DNA from: an uncultured Clostridium sp. | GTDB lineage: Bacteria; Bacillota; Clostridia; Lachnospirales; Lachnospiraceae | NCBI GenBank assembly: GCA_946553025.1 | Contig: CAMNRM010000008.1 | Location: 34,557 to 98,556 of the forward strand | Direction: 5' to 3' | Length of the DNA stretch: 64,000 nt | Part shown: in pieces, positions 9,766 through 18,184 of the stretch | How positions within the stretch are numbered: the first letter of the stretch is position 1 | How the letters are laid out: each line of letters opens with the position of its first letter | The notes under the pieces: model-generated | The model's database searches: none | Told to the model about the DNA's origin: nothing | Seen by the model: the letters and a program-made list of their open reading frames with translations, nothing else | Made by a program: the position numbers and the translations under genes

Positions 9766-11691
9766 ATGTATAGGGATGATGAAAATAAAGTAGAAGACAG
9801 GACAGAAGCAGAGTGGGAAGAAAAGAACGAAGAAGTACAGGGCTTAGCTTCGGAGGAAACAGAAAAGTCCGATGCAATGAATGCACCGGAACAGTCACCG
9901 GTGACGGCACAGGATAATTACACACAGGATAATTACAGCAGCAGTGTGCAGCCGTCGATAGATCAGAAACAGACACAGAATATTTACGGGAACGGGCAGC
10001 AGGGCGGATATGGAAATCATCCGTATACGAATCAGCAGTCCTCGTATAATCCTTCTTCGGGTAATCTTTCTTCGGGTTATGGCCGGCAAAATCCGGCAGG
10101 TTATCCGCAGCCGAATTCTGCAAACGGCTATCCGTCCGGAAACACCGGTTATCAGCCGTCGGGGAATGGCGGTTATTCCTCACCGGGAAACACGGGCTGT
10201 CAGCCGTCGGGGAACAGTGGTTATTCTTCACCGGGAAACACGGGCTATCAGCCTTCAGGAAATACAGGTTATTCTTCACCGGGAAATGCGGGCTATCAGC
10301 CGTCGGGGCATAACGGCTATCATCCTTCAGGAAATGCGGGCTATTCTTCGTCGGGAAATACCGGCTACCAGCCGTCAGGCAGCAGCAATTACGGGCGGCA
10401 GTATGCACCCTGGCAGCAGCCGCAGAACAGTTTTTCTTCGGATGCCAAAAAGCCACATGCCAAAAAGCCCGTCCCGCCGCTGGTGAAGAAGACCGCAGGG
10501 ATTGTGGCGGCAGCGCTTCTCTTCGGCGTAATTGCCGGGACGACGATGTCCGGGGTGCAGATGCTGACAAAGCAGTTAAATCCGGATACCGCGCAGGAAC
10601 AGGTAAGCTTATCCCAGGCAGAAACACTTCCTGCGCCGCAGGATTCTGCAAAGGATAATGCATCGCAGCTTATCGTGACCGGAACGAATGATGTATCGGC
10701 CATTGTCGAGCGTGCCATGCCTTCGGTGGTTGCGATTAACAGCGTTACGCAGAAGGAGATACAGAACTGGTTTGGACAGTCCCAGATTTATGAGGGCAGG
10801 GGTTCCGGTTCAGGTATTATTGTCGGGGAGAGCGACACGGAGCTTTTACTGGTGACGAATAAGCATGTTATTGAAGGGGCAAGCAGTTTAAGTGTCAGTT
10901 TCTGCGATAATGAGAGCGCAGATGCACATATTAAGGGAACCGATTCGGAAAATGATCTGGCTGTCCTTGCGGTAAGCCTGGATCAGATTTCGGACGATAC
11001 AAAAAGCAAAATTGCCAGTGCAACCCTTGGGGATTCGGATGCTTTAAAGGTAGGGCAGGGCGTTATCGCTATCGGAAATGCCTTAGGCTACGGGCAGTCC
11101 GTGACGGTGGGTTATATCAGTGCACTGGACCGTGAAGTGCATACGGACGAACAGACTACCCGCAATCTTTTACAGACCGATGCGGCAATTAATCCGGGGA
11201 ACAGCGGCGGGGCGCTTTTGAATATGCAGGGAGAACTTGTCGGCATTAATTCTGCAAAGTATTCTTCGACCGATGTGGAAGGGATGGGCTATGCTATTCC
11301 TATCAGCAAGGTTAAAGACATTATCAATGAAATGATGACCATGAAAACCCGTGTGCAGATTGAGAAAGAGCGTCAGGGCTATCTGGGAATTCAGGGAACG
11401 GATATTGATGCCAATACTTCGAATCTTTACGGAATGCCTCAGGGCGTATTTGTCTATAAAATTGTGGAAGGCGGGGCGGCAGCGTCCTCTGACCTGAAAG
11501 AAAAGGATATTATCACAAAGTTTGACGGACAATCCGTAAAGTCCATGGCAGAGTTAAAGGATATGCTGATTTACTATGCCGGCGGCGACAGTATCGAACT
11601 TACCGTGCAGTCCTTAAAAGACGGAGAGTATGTGGAACGCCAGGTAACGATTACCCTGGGAACCCGTCCGCGGGAAGAAAATATAAATTAA
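9766..11691 (+). CDS. HtrA/DegP-like membrane-anchored serine protease with repetitive N-terminal tail
   Basis: 641 residues; AGAAAGGAG lies just before ATG 9766. Residues 1-~235 are low complexity, with an acidic start followed by Gly/Tyr/Ser/Pro/Asn repeats. A basic patch and one membrane helix follow (about 243-263). The trypsin-like domain carries the full triad: His367 in TNKHVIEG, Asp397 in ENDLAVL and Ser480 in NPGNSGGAL. A C-terminal PDZ domain begins near YLGIQGTDI. HtrA proteases degrade misfolded exported proteins. Membrane topology places the repeats in the cytoplasm, which is unusual. A rho-independent terminator follows directly, so the gene ends its transcript. Confidence 0.92.
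   Translation: MYRDDENKVEDRTEAEWEEKNEEVQGLASEETEKSDAMNAPEQSPVTAQDNYTQDNYSSSVQPSIDQKQTQNIYGNGQQGGYGNHPYTNQQSSYNPSSGNLSSGYGRQNPAGYPQPNSANGYPSGNTGYQPSGNGGYSSPGNTGCQPSGNSGYSSPGNTGYQPSGNTGYSSPGNAGYQPSGHNGYHPSGNAGYSSSGNTGYQPSGSSNYGRQYAPWQQPQNSFSSDAKKPHAKKPVPPLVKKTAGIVAAALLFGVIAGTTMSGVQMLTKQLNPDTAQEQVSLSQAETLPAPQDSAKDNASQLIVTGTNDVSAIVERAMPSVVAINSVTQKEIQNWFGQSQIYEGRGSGSGIIVGESDTELLLVTNKHVIEGASSLSVSFCDNESADAHIKGTDSENDLAVLAVSLDQISDDTKSKIASATLGDSDALKVGQGVIAIGNALGYGQSVTVGYISALDREVHTDEQTTRNLLQTDAAINPGNSGGALLNMQGELVGINSAKYSSTDVEGMGYAIPISKVKDIINEMMTMKTRVQIEKERQGYLGIQGTDIDANTSNLYGMPQGVFVYKIVEGGAAASSDLKEKDIITKFDGQSVKSMAELKDMLIYYAGGDSIELTVQSLKDGEYVERQVTITLGTRPREENIN
10138..10395 (+). repeat. In-gene 24-bp tandem repeat coding for 8-residue GNxGYxxS units
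   Basis: About eleven imperfect 24-bp units encode alternating GNTGYQPS and GNGGYSSP octapeptides in the HtrA-like protein. Each unit has one tyrosine at a fixed position. The units vary mostly at third codon positions, so the peptide pattern appears maintained by selection rather than by very recent duplication. Confidence 0.85.
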
Positions 11692-11702
11692 GTATTGTAA
11701 AA

Positions 11703-11729
11703 AGGGTTCGGCGGGCCGGACTCTTTTTT
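11703..11729 (+). terminator. Rho-independent terminator after the HtrA-like gene
   Basis: AGGGTTCGG (11703-11711) pairs with CCGGACTCT (11716-11724) with two G-U pairs around a four-base loop, and a run of Ts follows. It begins 12 bp after the stop codon. Confidence 0.85.
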
Positions 11730-11742
11730 CGTGGGTATTGCC

Positions 11743-11771
11743 TTGTATTCCTGGTCAAAATCTTTTATAAT
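11743..11771 (+). promoter_or_regulatory. Sigma-A type promoter for the ClpX-like gene
   Basis: TTGTAT (11743-11748), a 17-bp spacer and a perfect TATAAT (11766-11771), about 90 bp before the GTG start. It sits just after the upstream terminator, so the ClpX-like gene is an independent transcription unit. Confidence 0.7.
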
Positions 11772-11864
11772 AGACGCATTGGATGAAAAAGAACCTGAAT
11801 GGGTGTCGTGAACACAGGTAAGCGGCAGCCCTGAACGAAACAAAAAGGAAGGAAAGCAGATAAA

Positions 11865-13268
11865 GTGGAAGAGAAAAAGACAGAAGCAGCGACAATCGAA
11901 GAAGAAAAACAGGAAGGCACAGAGGATGATGGCAGCTATGAGAAGGTCTGCTATATCTGCCGCCGGCCGGAGAGCAAAGCCGGGCCGATGGTTTCCATGC
12001 CGGGAGGAATCTCCATGTGCAATTCCTGTATGCAGAAGGCATTTGATGCCATTAACCAGAACGGGCTGGATTTTAGCAAGCTTTCCAGTATGCCTTTCTT
12101 AAATCTGAATTACGGCGATATCAGCAGTCTAATGCAGCCGGATGCGGCGGTTCCGAAGAAGCAGAAGATTAAGAAAAAATCGGAAGCGAAAAAAACCTAT
12201 GTACTTAAGGATATCCCCGCGCCCCATGTGATTAAGCAGAGGCTGGATGAGTATGTGATTGGTCAGGATAAGGCGAAAAAGGTGATGGCGGTTGCTGTTT
12301 ATAATCATTATAAAAGGGCGCTTTTAGGGGAGCAGAAGGGGGTTTTGGAGGATGTAACCATAGAAAAATCCAATATCCTGATGCTCGGCCCTACCGGAAG
12401 CGGCAAGACCTATATGGTAAAGACCCTGGCAAGGCTTCTCGATGTGCCGCTGGCCATTGCCGATGCGACCTCTCTTACCGAAGCCGGCTACATCGGCGAC
12501 GATATCGAAAGTGTGGTCAGCAAGCTCCTGGCGGCTGCGGGAAATGATGTGGAGAGAGCCGAGAGAGGGATTATTTTTATCGACGAGATTGACAAGATTG
12601 CCAAAAAGCAGCAGACGAATGCCCGGGACGTCAGCGGGGAGTCGGTGCAGCAGGAGCTGTTAAAGCTTTTGGAAGGCAGCATCGTGGAAGTTCCTGTGGG
12701 CTCAAACCAGAAAAATGCCATGACACCCATGGCGACAGTGAATACGGAAAATATTTTATTTATCTGCGGCGGGGCATTTCCTGAACTGGAAAATATCGTT
12801 AAAGAGAGGCTGAGCTGCCGTTCCTTTATGGGATTTAACGGCGAATTAAAAGACCGGTTTGATCAGGATAAAGATTTACTGGGGAAGACGACGAATGAGG
12901 ATCTGCGCAAATTCGGCATGATTCCGGAGTTTTTGGGAAGACTTCCGGTGATGGTTTCTTTAAGCGGTCTGGATCATCCGCTGATGAAGAGAATCTTAAC
13001 CGAGCCGAAGAATGCGATTTTAAAGCAGTATGAAAAACTCCTGGCTTACGATGAAGTGAAGCTGGTTTTTGAAGATGAGGCGCTGGACTGGATTGCCGAG
13101 CAGGCTCTGGGAAAGGAAACAGGAGCAAGGGCGCTTCGGGCAATTATCGAAGAATTTATGCTGGATATTATGTTTGAAATTCCCAAGGACGCCAATATCG
13201 GCAAGGTGATTATCACACGGCCCTACCTGGAAAAACGAGGCGGGCCGAGGATTGAGATGCGGGGGTAG
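11865..13268 (+). CDS. ClpX-like AAA+ ATPase (Clp protease ATP-binding subunit family)
   Basis: 467 residues from a GTG start after AAGGAAGGAAAG. An acidic N-terminal extension is followed by a four-cysteine zinc-binding domain (CYIC and CNSC pairs), then Walker A GPTGSGKT, a pore-loop-like GYIGDD (GYVG in typical ClpX), Walker B IIFIDEIDKI, a loop with MGFN where the ClpP-docking loop of ClpX carries IGF, and sensor 2 GARALR. ClpX unfolds proteins and feeds them to ClpP. No clpP or tig lies nearby, and the zinc domain and N-terminus differ from housekeeping ClpX, so this may be a second paralogue. It ends 3 bp from the convergent subtilase gene. Confidence 0.85.
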   Translation: MEEKKTEAATIEEEKQEGTEDDGSYEKVCYICRRPESKAGPMVSMPGGISMCNSCMQKAFDAINQNGLDFSKLSSMPFLNLNYGDISSLMQPDAAVPKKQKIKKKSEAKKTYVLKDIPAPHVIKQRLDEYVIGQDKAKKVMAVAVYNHYKRALLGEQKGVLEDVTIEKSNILMLGPTGSGKTYMVKTLARLLDVPLAIADATSLTEAGYIGDDIESVVSKLLAAAGNDVERAERGIIFIDEIDKIAKKQQTNARDVSGESVQQELLKLLEGSIVEVPVGSNQKNAMTPMATVNTENILFICGGAFPELENIVKERLSCRSFMGFNGELKDRFDQDKDLLGKTTNEDLRKFGMIPEFLGRLPVMVSLSGLDHPLMKRILTEPKNAILKQYEKLLAYDEVKLVFEDEALDWIAEQALGKETGARALRAIIEEFMLDIMFEIPKDANIGKVIITRPYLEKRGGPRIEMRG

Positions 13269-13271
13269 TTG

Positions 13272-15029
13272 TTATTCCCTCAGATCCAAAAAGGACTGAT
13301 AGAGGTCTAAGGTGCCGTAGCCGAATTCCCTGTTCGGGTACTCATAGCCAGGCGTCCTTTTGGCACCGCGAACCAGGTAGCCGCGGACGGAAGAGGTACT
13401 CATGGTCATATCATTTCCGGCGACTAAACCCCAGGATAAGAGGTTGGCGACAGCTCCGGCGGCGTGGGCGGCGGATACGGAGGAGCCGCTTTTCCTGGTC
13501 ATGGGCAGTTCTTCCGTGTTCGCGGGAACCGGGGGTACGGTAGGGCCGTAGACGTTTACGCCGGGTGCGGCAAGATCGGGTTTAATCTGCTCGTTTATGG
13601 TAAATCCCCGGCTGGAATGAAGGTAGATGCTTCCATCGACATGGTTGTAGGCGCTTATGGTTAAGGGGAAGCGCGCATTGCCGGGGTTGGTAATGGTGGT
13701 GTCCGGGTTGGGACGCAGGAAGATGGTTTCGGGTTTGCAGAAGCTTTCTACGGGAAGCCACATATGGTAGCGCCCGTTTAAGTATAAGGAGTTATAGACC
13801 CGGATGCGCCAGACGCCGGCGGTGGGGTTTTCAAAGCGGAAAAAGATCAGCTGCCTTCCGGAGCCGGATTCATTGGGGAGGTAGTTGATGGTAATGATCG
13901 TCGGCTCCAACAGGAAGCTAATCTTTGTTTCACGCCCCAGGGTCAAGGGAATCCGGCTGATGATTTCACCGCTGGGGGAGATAAAACCGACGGTGTAGAG
14001 ATCGGTGATATTCGACCAGAATTCGGTTACAAATCCGCGCTCTCCCTCGGCTACCCGGATTTCCACATCTTCGGAGTTCTGTCCGCTGGGGAGGTTTCCC
14101 AGATAGTGATGGGAGAGTCCGGTTTCATTTCCTCCGGCAATAATGTTAATGGTGCCGATGGACTGGCTGGAAGCCTGTAAGATCTGGCCTAAAGGCGTGG
14201 TGCCCTCATGGCTTCCGCTGTTGCTTCCTAAGGATATGCACAGGGCCAGGGGCATGTGCAGGCGGTGGGCGAGTTCGGTGAGATAGCGGACTCCCGTCAT
14301 AATATCATTTTCCTGATAAGCAGAGGCATCCTCCTGAATTAAGAAGAAATCCCGGAGATATTTTTTTGCAGGTTTAAGTTTAACCATGCCGATGGCGGCT
14401 TTTGGCGCAGCCCCGATAAAATCACCCGACGGCGACTGACCTCCGGCAGCAATCCCCGCCATAAAGGTTCCGTGGCCTTCAGCATCAATGGAGGGGACGA
14501 TGTCCAGCGGGCGATCCGAGCGGAGTGCTTCGTTGATCTGGCGGGAAGTAAAGGCTGTCCCGTACAAAACTTCGATTGTATCCTCCCGGCTGCCTTTCGA
14601 TGCAGAAGCAGGCTGTGAAGGGTCGGCAGAAAGGGTCTGGTCCCAGATACCGGCGATCCTTGTGGTTCCGTCCAAATTTTTAAATAAGGGGTTCTGGTAG
14701 TCGATGCCGGTGTCAATCAGGCCGATGAGCACGCCCTCCCCCCGGTTATTTAAGGCAGGCTGCTGGAAAATCGGAAGTATGCCGGCCGCCTCCATGCTGG
14801 ATGTGTCCAGGAGGGTGTAAAGCTTGGGAATAGAGTAATAGTAGTAGGTGACCAGAGATAAGGGCGGGATGGACGCCAAAGGAAAGTAAAGGATTTCATA
14901 TTCCCGGGAAGCGCTTTCGTGGCAGAGGATGTAGTTTTCTAGCTGATCCATGCTGGTATAGGCGCTGCTGCTGCGGTAGATAAAATCGGCAACTTCTTCG
15001 CTTGCAGGGTTAATCGAACAAGAGGGCAT
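13272..15029 (-). CDS. S8 family subtilisin-like serine protease, Csp-like
   Basis: 585 residues from the ATG whose complement is 15027-15029; GAGG stands eight bases upstream, so a longer in-frame extension was rejected because it runs into the divergent lspA promoter. A ~90-residue prodomain-like N-terminus precedes Asp106 in LIDTGIDY, His186 in EGHGTFMAG and Ser517 in SGSSVSAAH, so the catalytic triad is complete. A long beta-rich insertion lies between His and Ser, as in the Csp subtilases of Clostridia, some of which act in spore germination. There is no signal peptide. Its role here is unknown. Confidence 0.88.
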   Translation of the reverse strand: MPSCSINPASEEVADFIYRSSSAYTSMDQLENYILCHESASREYEILYFPLASIPPLSLVTYYYYSIPKLYTLLDTSSMEAAGILPIFQQPALNNRGEGVLIGLIDTGIDYQNPLFKNLDGTTRIAGIWDQTLSADPSQPASASKGSREDTIEVLYGTAFTSRQINEALRSDRPLDIVPSIDAEGHGTFMAGIAAGGQSPSGDFIGAAPKAAIGMVKLKPAKKYLRDFFLIQEDASAYQENDIMTGVRYLTELAHRLHMPLALCISLGSNSGSHEGTTPLGQILQASSQSIGTINIIAGGNETGLSHHYLGNLPSGQNSEDVEIRVAEGERGFVTEFWSNITDLYTVGFISPSGEIISRIPLTLGRETKISFLLEPTIITINYLPNESGSGRQLIFFRFENPTAGVWRIRVYNSLYLNGRYHMWLPVESFCKPETIFLRPNPDTTITNPGNARFPLTISAYNHVDGSIYLHSSRGFTINEQIKPDLAAPGVNVYGPTVPPVPANTEELPMTRKSGSSVSAAHAAGAVANLLSWGLVAGNDMTMSTSSVRGYLVRGAKRTPGYEYPNREFGYGTLDLYQSFLDLRE

Positions 15030-15090
15030 AGATAGAACCTCAGCATTTTGCTGTTTTTTCAATATATGCCCATTTTGGAAAAAAATTCCC

Positions 15091-15119
15091 TTTACGCCGG
15101 GGCAGAAAAAGGGTAAAAT
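15091..15119 (+). promoter_or_regulatory. Probable sigma-A promoter for lspA-like gene
   Basis: TTTACG (15091-15096), a 17-bp spacer and TAAAAT (15114-15119), 58 bp before the ATG at 15178. It lies in the divergent gap between the subtilase and this gene. Confidence 0.55.
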
Positions 15120-15177
15120 ATAACATAAGAAAAAAGGAAAGTGATCCAAAGAAAGTAAGGATGAAGGAGGTAGCAGC

Positions 15178-15663
15178 ATGGGTTTGATTTTGTTGATGTT
15201 TCTGATTGCCGGGATAGACCTCTGTATTAAAGCGGAGATTGAAGCCAGGGACAGCAGTGAGTTTCCCAAACCGCTTGCGATAGCTAAGGGGAAGATTGTT
15301 CTGCACAAGAGCCATAATACGGGTTTGCCCTTTGAGGTGTTAAAGAACTATCCGGATGTGGTGAAAAAACTTCCGATGTTTGTTTTTTCCGGATTATCGG
15401 GAATTTTCGGTTTTTTACTGCCGAAGAAAGGCTTCTGGGCGGAAAAGATTGCCCTGGCCCTGACCCTTGGCGGTGCGTTCAGCAATCTTTTTGACCGCTG
15501 TACGCGAAATTATGTGGTGGATTACTTCAGCATTGAGGTAAAGGGAATTAAAAAGATTATCTTTAATTTGGGCGATATCTGCATTTTCCTCGGAGCCATC
15601 ATTATGGTGGTCAGCCAGATTGTGCGCGAGATTGCGTGGAGGATGAAAAAAAAGAAGGCGTGA
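15178..15663 (+). CDS. lspA: Signal peptidase II-like protein (LspA family)
   Basis: 161 residues with four hydrophobic segments. The two conserved aspartate regions of the aspartic lipoprotein signal peptidase are visible: GGAFSNLFDRCTRNYVVDYF and NLGDICIFLGA. LspA cleaves the signal peptide of diacylglyceryl-modified prolipoproteins in the membrane. The segment between the first two helices is shorter and less conserved than in E. coli LspA, so it may be a paralogue rather than the housekeeping copy. GAAGGAGG stands upstream of ATG 15178. Confidence 0.8.
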   Translation: MGLILLMFLIAGIDLCIKAEIEARDSSEFPKPLAIAKGKIVLHKSHNTGLPFEVLKNYPDVVKKLPMFVFSGLSGIFGFLLPKKGFWAEKIALALTLGGAFSNLFDRCTRNYVVDYFSIEVKGIKKIIFNLGDICIFLGAIIMVVSQIVREIAWRMKKKKA

Positions 15664-15756
15664 CGCGGGAGAGAATGTTGTTTTCGATAAAGGAACAGAA
15701 AAAGAAACCGAAAAAGAAACTTAAAATACCAAAAAAGAAGATAAAAAGGGCATAAA

Positions 15757-15788
15757 AAGGAGCGGCGTCAGAAAAAGCGCCGCTCCTT
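15757..15788 (+). terminator. Strong hairpin, probable terminator after the lspA-like gene
   Basis: AAGGAGCGGCG (15757-15767) pairs perfectly with CGCCGCTCCTT (15778-15788) around a ten-base loop. The T tract is short (TTCCCCTT), so termination may be partial. It lies immediately upstream of the next promoter. Confidence 0.6.
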
Positions 15789-15792
15789 CCCC

Positions 15793-15821
15793 TTGACAGA
15801 AAGCGGATCGTGTAGTAAAAT
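15793..15821 (+). promoter_or_regulatory. Sigma-A promoter for the CNNM/CorC-like gene
   Basis: A consensus TTGACA (15793-15798) with an exact 17-bp spacer to TAAAAT (15816-15821), 66 bp before ATG 15888. Confidence 0.8.
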
Positions 15822-15887
15822 CACCAGTAAAAATCTGCATTTTATCAGGGGTTCCCGGTAAAGTGAATCAAAAGGAGTGGTTATTTT

Positions 15888-17204
15888 ATGGCCCCGTCGG
15901 GCGACGCGATCATACGATTGTGTATTTTATTTATTCTTTTAATGTTATCGGCATTCTTTTCTTCGGCAGAAACAGCTCTTACGATGGTCAATAAGATCCG
16001 TATGCGTACCCTGGCTGAAAACGGGCACAGGCAGGCAGAACTGGTGATTAAAATTGTAGAAGATCAGGGTAAGATGCTGAGTGCTATCTTAATCGGTAAT
16101 AACGTGGTAAACCTGTATGCCTCTTCTCTGGCAACGATGCTGGCAACGGATCTTTTCGGGAGCCGGGCCGTGGGGGCAGCCACTGGAATATTAACCTTGC
16201 TGATTCTGGTATTTGGGGAAATTACGCCCAAGACCGTTTCTACCCTGTCTTCTGAAACGATTTCTCTGAAATATGCACCGTTTATCTATACGCTGATGTG
16301 GGTTTTGACACCGGTGATTTTTCTGGTGAATCAGCTTTCGATGCTGGTGCTCCGCCTTCTGCGTGTGGACCCGAACAAGAAACCTGAGTCCATCACGGAA
16401 GATGAGCTGCGTACCATCGTGGAAGTCAGCCACGAAGAAGGCGTGATTCAGATGGAAGAAAAAAAGATGATCACCAATGTGTTTGATTTTGGTGAAAATC
16501 TTGCCAAGGATATTATGGTTCCCCGCATTGATATGACCTTTATCAATGTCGATGCAACCTACGATGAACTTTTAGAAACCTTCCGCGAGGAGAAATACAC
16601 CCGTTTCCCGGTTTATGAAGAGTCCACGGACAATGTTATCGGGATTATCAATGTAAAGGATCTTCTTTTGCTGGAAGGAAAGGAAAATTTTTCCATCCGG
16701 GATTTTTTGCGTCAGCCCTTATATACGTATGAGTTTAAGAAGGCCGCCGAACTGATGGTGGAGATGCGCAAGACCCTGAATAATATCGTAATTGTCTTAG
16801 ACGAGTACGGTGCGACGGCAGGACTTATCACCTTAGAAGATATGCTGGAAGAAATCGTCGGCGAGATCCGGGATGAGTACGACGAAGACGAAGAAGAAAG
16901 CGTCGTCGAAATCGAGCCGGGGCAGTACAGGGTGAATGCATCCTTAAAGCTGGACGATTTAAATGAATATTTAAACCTTAAGCTGGAATCGGAGGATTAT
17001 GATTCCCTGGGCGGCCTGGTTATCGGGCTTTTGGATCATCTTCCGGAGGAAGGCGAGGAAGTAACGCATAAAGGGCTTCGGATGGTCGTGGAGCACATGG
17101 ACAAGAACCGGATTGAAACCATTCTTTTGTATCTTTTAGAAGAGGATGAAGAGGGCGGGGAGCAGGAAGAGGAAGCAGTGGAGGAAGAGGCAAAAAGGGC
17201 ATAG
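15888..17204 (+). CDS. CNNM-domain, CBS-domain membrane protein (hemolysin C/CorC family)
   Basis: 438 residues with an AAAGGAG site before ATG 15888. The N-terminal DUF21/CNNM region has three to four membrane helices (LFILLMLSAFFSSAETAL at the start and others to about residue 160). Two CBS domains follow (about 210-330; MVPRIDMTFINVDATYDEL and NNIVIVLDEYGATAGLITLE), then a C-terminal CorC_HlyC domain (YRVNASLKLDDLNEYL) and a Glu-rich tail. Family members are linked to Mg2+ or other cation homeostasis; the old hemolysin name is historical. A strong promoter and an upstream terminator make it a single-gene unit. Confidence 0.9.
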   Translation: MAPSGDAIIRLCILFILLMLSAFFSSAETALTMVNKIRMRTLAENGHRQAELVIKIVEDQGKMLSAILIGNNVVNLYASSLATMLATDLFGSRAVGAATGILTLLILVFGEITPKTVSTLSSETISLKYAPFIYTLMWVLTPVIFLVNQLSMLVLRLLRVDPNKKPESITEDELRTIVEVSHEEGVIQMEEKKMITNVFDFGENLAKDIMVPRIDMTFINVDATYDELLETFREEKYTRFPVYEESTDNVIGIINVKDLLLLEGKENFSIRDFLRQPLYTYEFKKAAELMVEMRKTLNNIVIVLDEYGATAGLITLEDMLEEIVGEIRDEYDEDEEESVVEIEPGQYRVNASLKLDDLNEYLNLKLESEDYDSLGGLVIGLLDHLPEEGEEVTHKGLRMVVEHMDKNRIETILLYLLEEDEEGGEQEEEAVEEEAKRA

Positions 17205-17238
17205 GGTTACTGTGGACAGTGACGGCGCAGGTTTTTGC

Positions 17239-17589
17239 CTACGCCATCCCTCCGACCATGCCGCTGACCATACAGATACCCAAAACCGTGATAAGCTTCT
17301 GGGTATCATTTCCCAGACCGCTGTTTAACAGTATGGACATGGCAAAAAGAACCGCAAAGTAAAGCAGGCCCGAAGCCAGGCCCCAGAAAAACCGGCGGGT
17401 TTTCATCCCCTTTCCGGCAAGCAGCCCTCCCAGAAAGCAGCTAAGTGCGTAAATGCCGTAGACGGCTCCGGAAACCCTGGAAGGGGAAAGCTTAAACTGA
17501 AACAGCCCAAAGGCCAGTCCGGTGAGCAGCAGGGCGCTTAACAGGTAGGAAAAGAATAAAGAGCGGGTTAATACCTTAAGAATTCGCAT
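17239..17589 (-). CDS. TIGR04086 family small membrane protein
   Basis: 116 residues with four predicted membrane helices and a GAGGAAATGCA site before the ATG. The pattern (LLSALLLTGLAFGLFQF, VYGIYALSCFLGGLLAGKGMK, then two more helices ending VSGMVGGMA) fits the TIGR04086 membrane protein family. Members of that family often sit beside SCIFF loci in Clostridia, and here it is divergent from scfA by about 245 bp. Its function is unknown. Confidence 0.75.
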   Translation of the reverse strand: MRILKVLTRSLFFSYLLSALLLTGLAFGLFQFKLSPSRVSGAVYGIYALSCFLGGLLAGKGMKTRRFFWGLASGLLYFAVLFAMSILLNSGLGNDTQKLITVLGICMVSGMVGGMA

Positions 17590-17667
17590 TGCATTTCCTC
17601 ATCTTAACATTTAGTCCATCTTATGCGGTTAGTCCGGAAGATATGTAAGCTTTTCCCGTCACCCGCT

Positions 17668-17689
17668 GCTGTGAATATGTGAACGGTAA
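17668..17689. repeat. Half copy of dispersed intergenic repeat
   Basis: GCTGTGAATATGTGAACGG followed by TAA matches the 3-prime arm of repeats at 27860, 41632 and 43530. No matching left arm is seen. It lies in the divergent gap upstream of the scfA promoter. Confidence 0.6.
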
Positions 17690-17758
17690 TTTTGGGCCGC
17701 ATTTGCCGGGGGCGGGTAATTTGGCGGTCAATTTGCCGGGAGCAAGGCGGAAAAATAC

Positions 17759-17787
17759 TTGCGAACTCCCAGGACATATGATATAAT
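17759..17787 (+). promoter_or_regulatory. Sigma-A promoter of scfA
   Basis: TTGCGA (17759-17764), a 17-bp spacer and a perfect TATAAT (17782-17787), 48 bp before the scfA ATG. Confidence 0.75.
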
Positions 17788-17834
17788 CGCAAGGAACTTT
17801 AGCGAAATTTTATAGAAACCAGGAGGCGAGCAAG

Positions 17835-17981
17835 ATGAAGCACGTTAAAACATTAAATGCAAATACTTTAAAGGACACCATGAAAAAGGGCGGCTGCGGC
17901 GAGTGCCAGACTTCCTGTCAGTCCGCATGTAAGACTTCCTGCACCGTAGGAAACCAGAGCTGTGAGAACCGCAGCCGTTAG
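17835..17981 (+). CDS. scfA: SCIFF ranthipeptide precursor (six-cysteines-in-forty-five)
   Basis: A 48-residue peptide starting MKHVKTLNANTLKDTMKKGG, with a perfect AGGAGG eight bases before the ATG. It has six cysteines at residues 21, 24, 28, 32, 36 and 43, with the core GGCGECQTSCQSACKTSCT typical of SCIFF. In the Clostridium thermocellum homologue (CteA) the radical SAM maturase forms a thioether between a core Cys and a Thr; the KTSCT segment here is the same site. It is followed by its maturase scfB and the secDF-tgt-yajC set. Its biological role remains unsettled in the literature I know. Confidence 0.95.
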   Translation: MKHVKTLNANTLKDTMKKGGCGECQTSCQSACKTSCTVGNQSCENRSR

Positions 17982-18051
17982 ATCGTGCCGGAAGTTTCAG
18001 GTTTTTTGACTGTTTTGTGCAGGCAGAAAGCCTGGTATGGATGTAGCGCTA

Positions 18052-18085
18052 ACCCCTACGGTCGATGGGCTTGTAGGGGTCTTTT
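18052..18085 (+). terminator. Attenuator-like hairpin between scfA and scfB
   Basis: ACCCCTAC (18052-18059) pairs perfectly with GTAGGGGT (18073-18080) and CTTTT follows. It is 70 bp after scfA and 100 bp before scfB. Partial termination here would make scfA more abundant than scfB, as is usual for precursor and maturase pairs. Confidence 0.65.
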
Positions 18086-18184
18086 CGTTGCTGTTTGCTT
18101 AAGTCCGGACATCTGCGGTGCTGACTGCGGGATGAACCGGGCCGACCGGCAGAAATTCCAAAAAGAGAAAGACGAGGATAGTTT

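Noticed and set aside
9764..10663. A 299-residue minus-strand frame opposite the HtrA N-terminal repeats
   Set aside because: Shadow of the tandem repeats; the plus-strand gene has membrane, protease and PDZ domains in frame.
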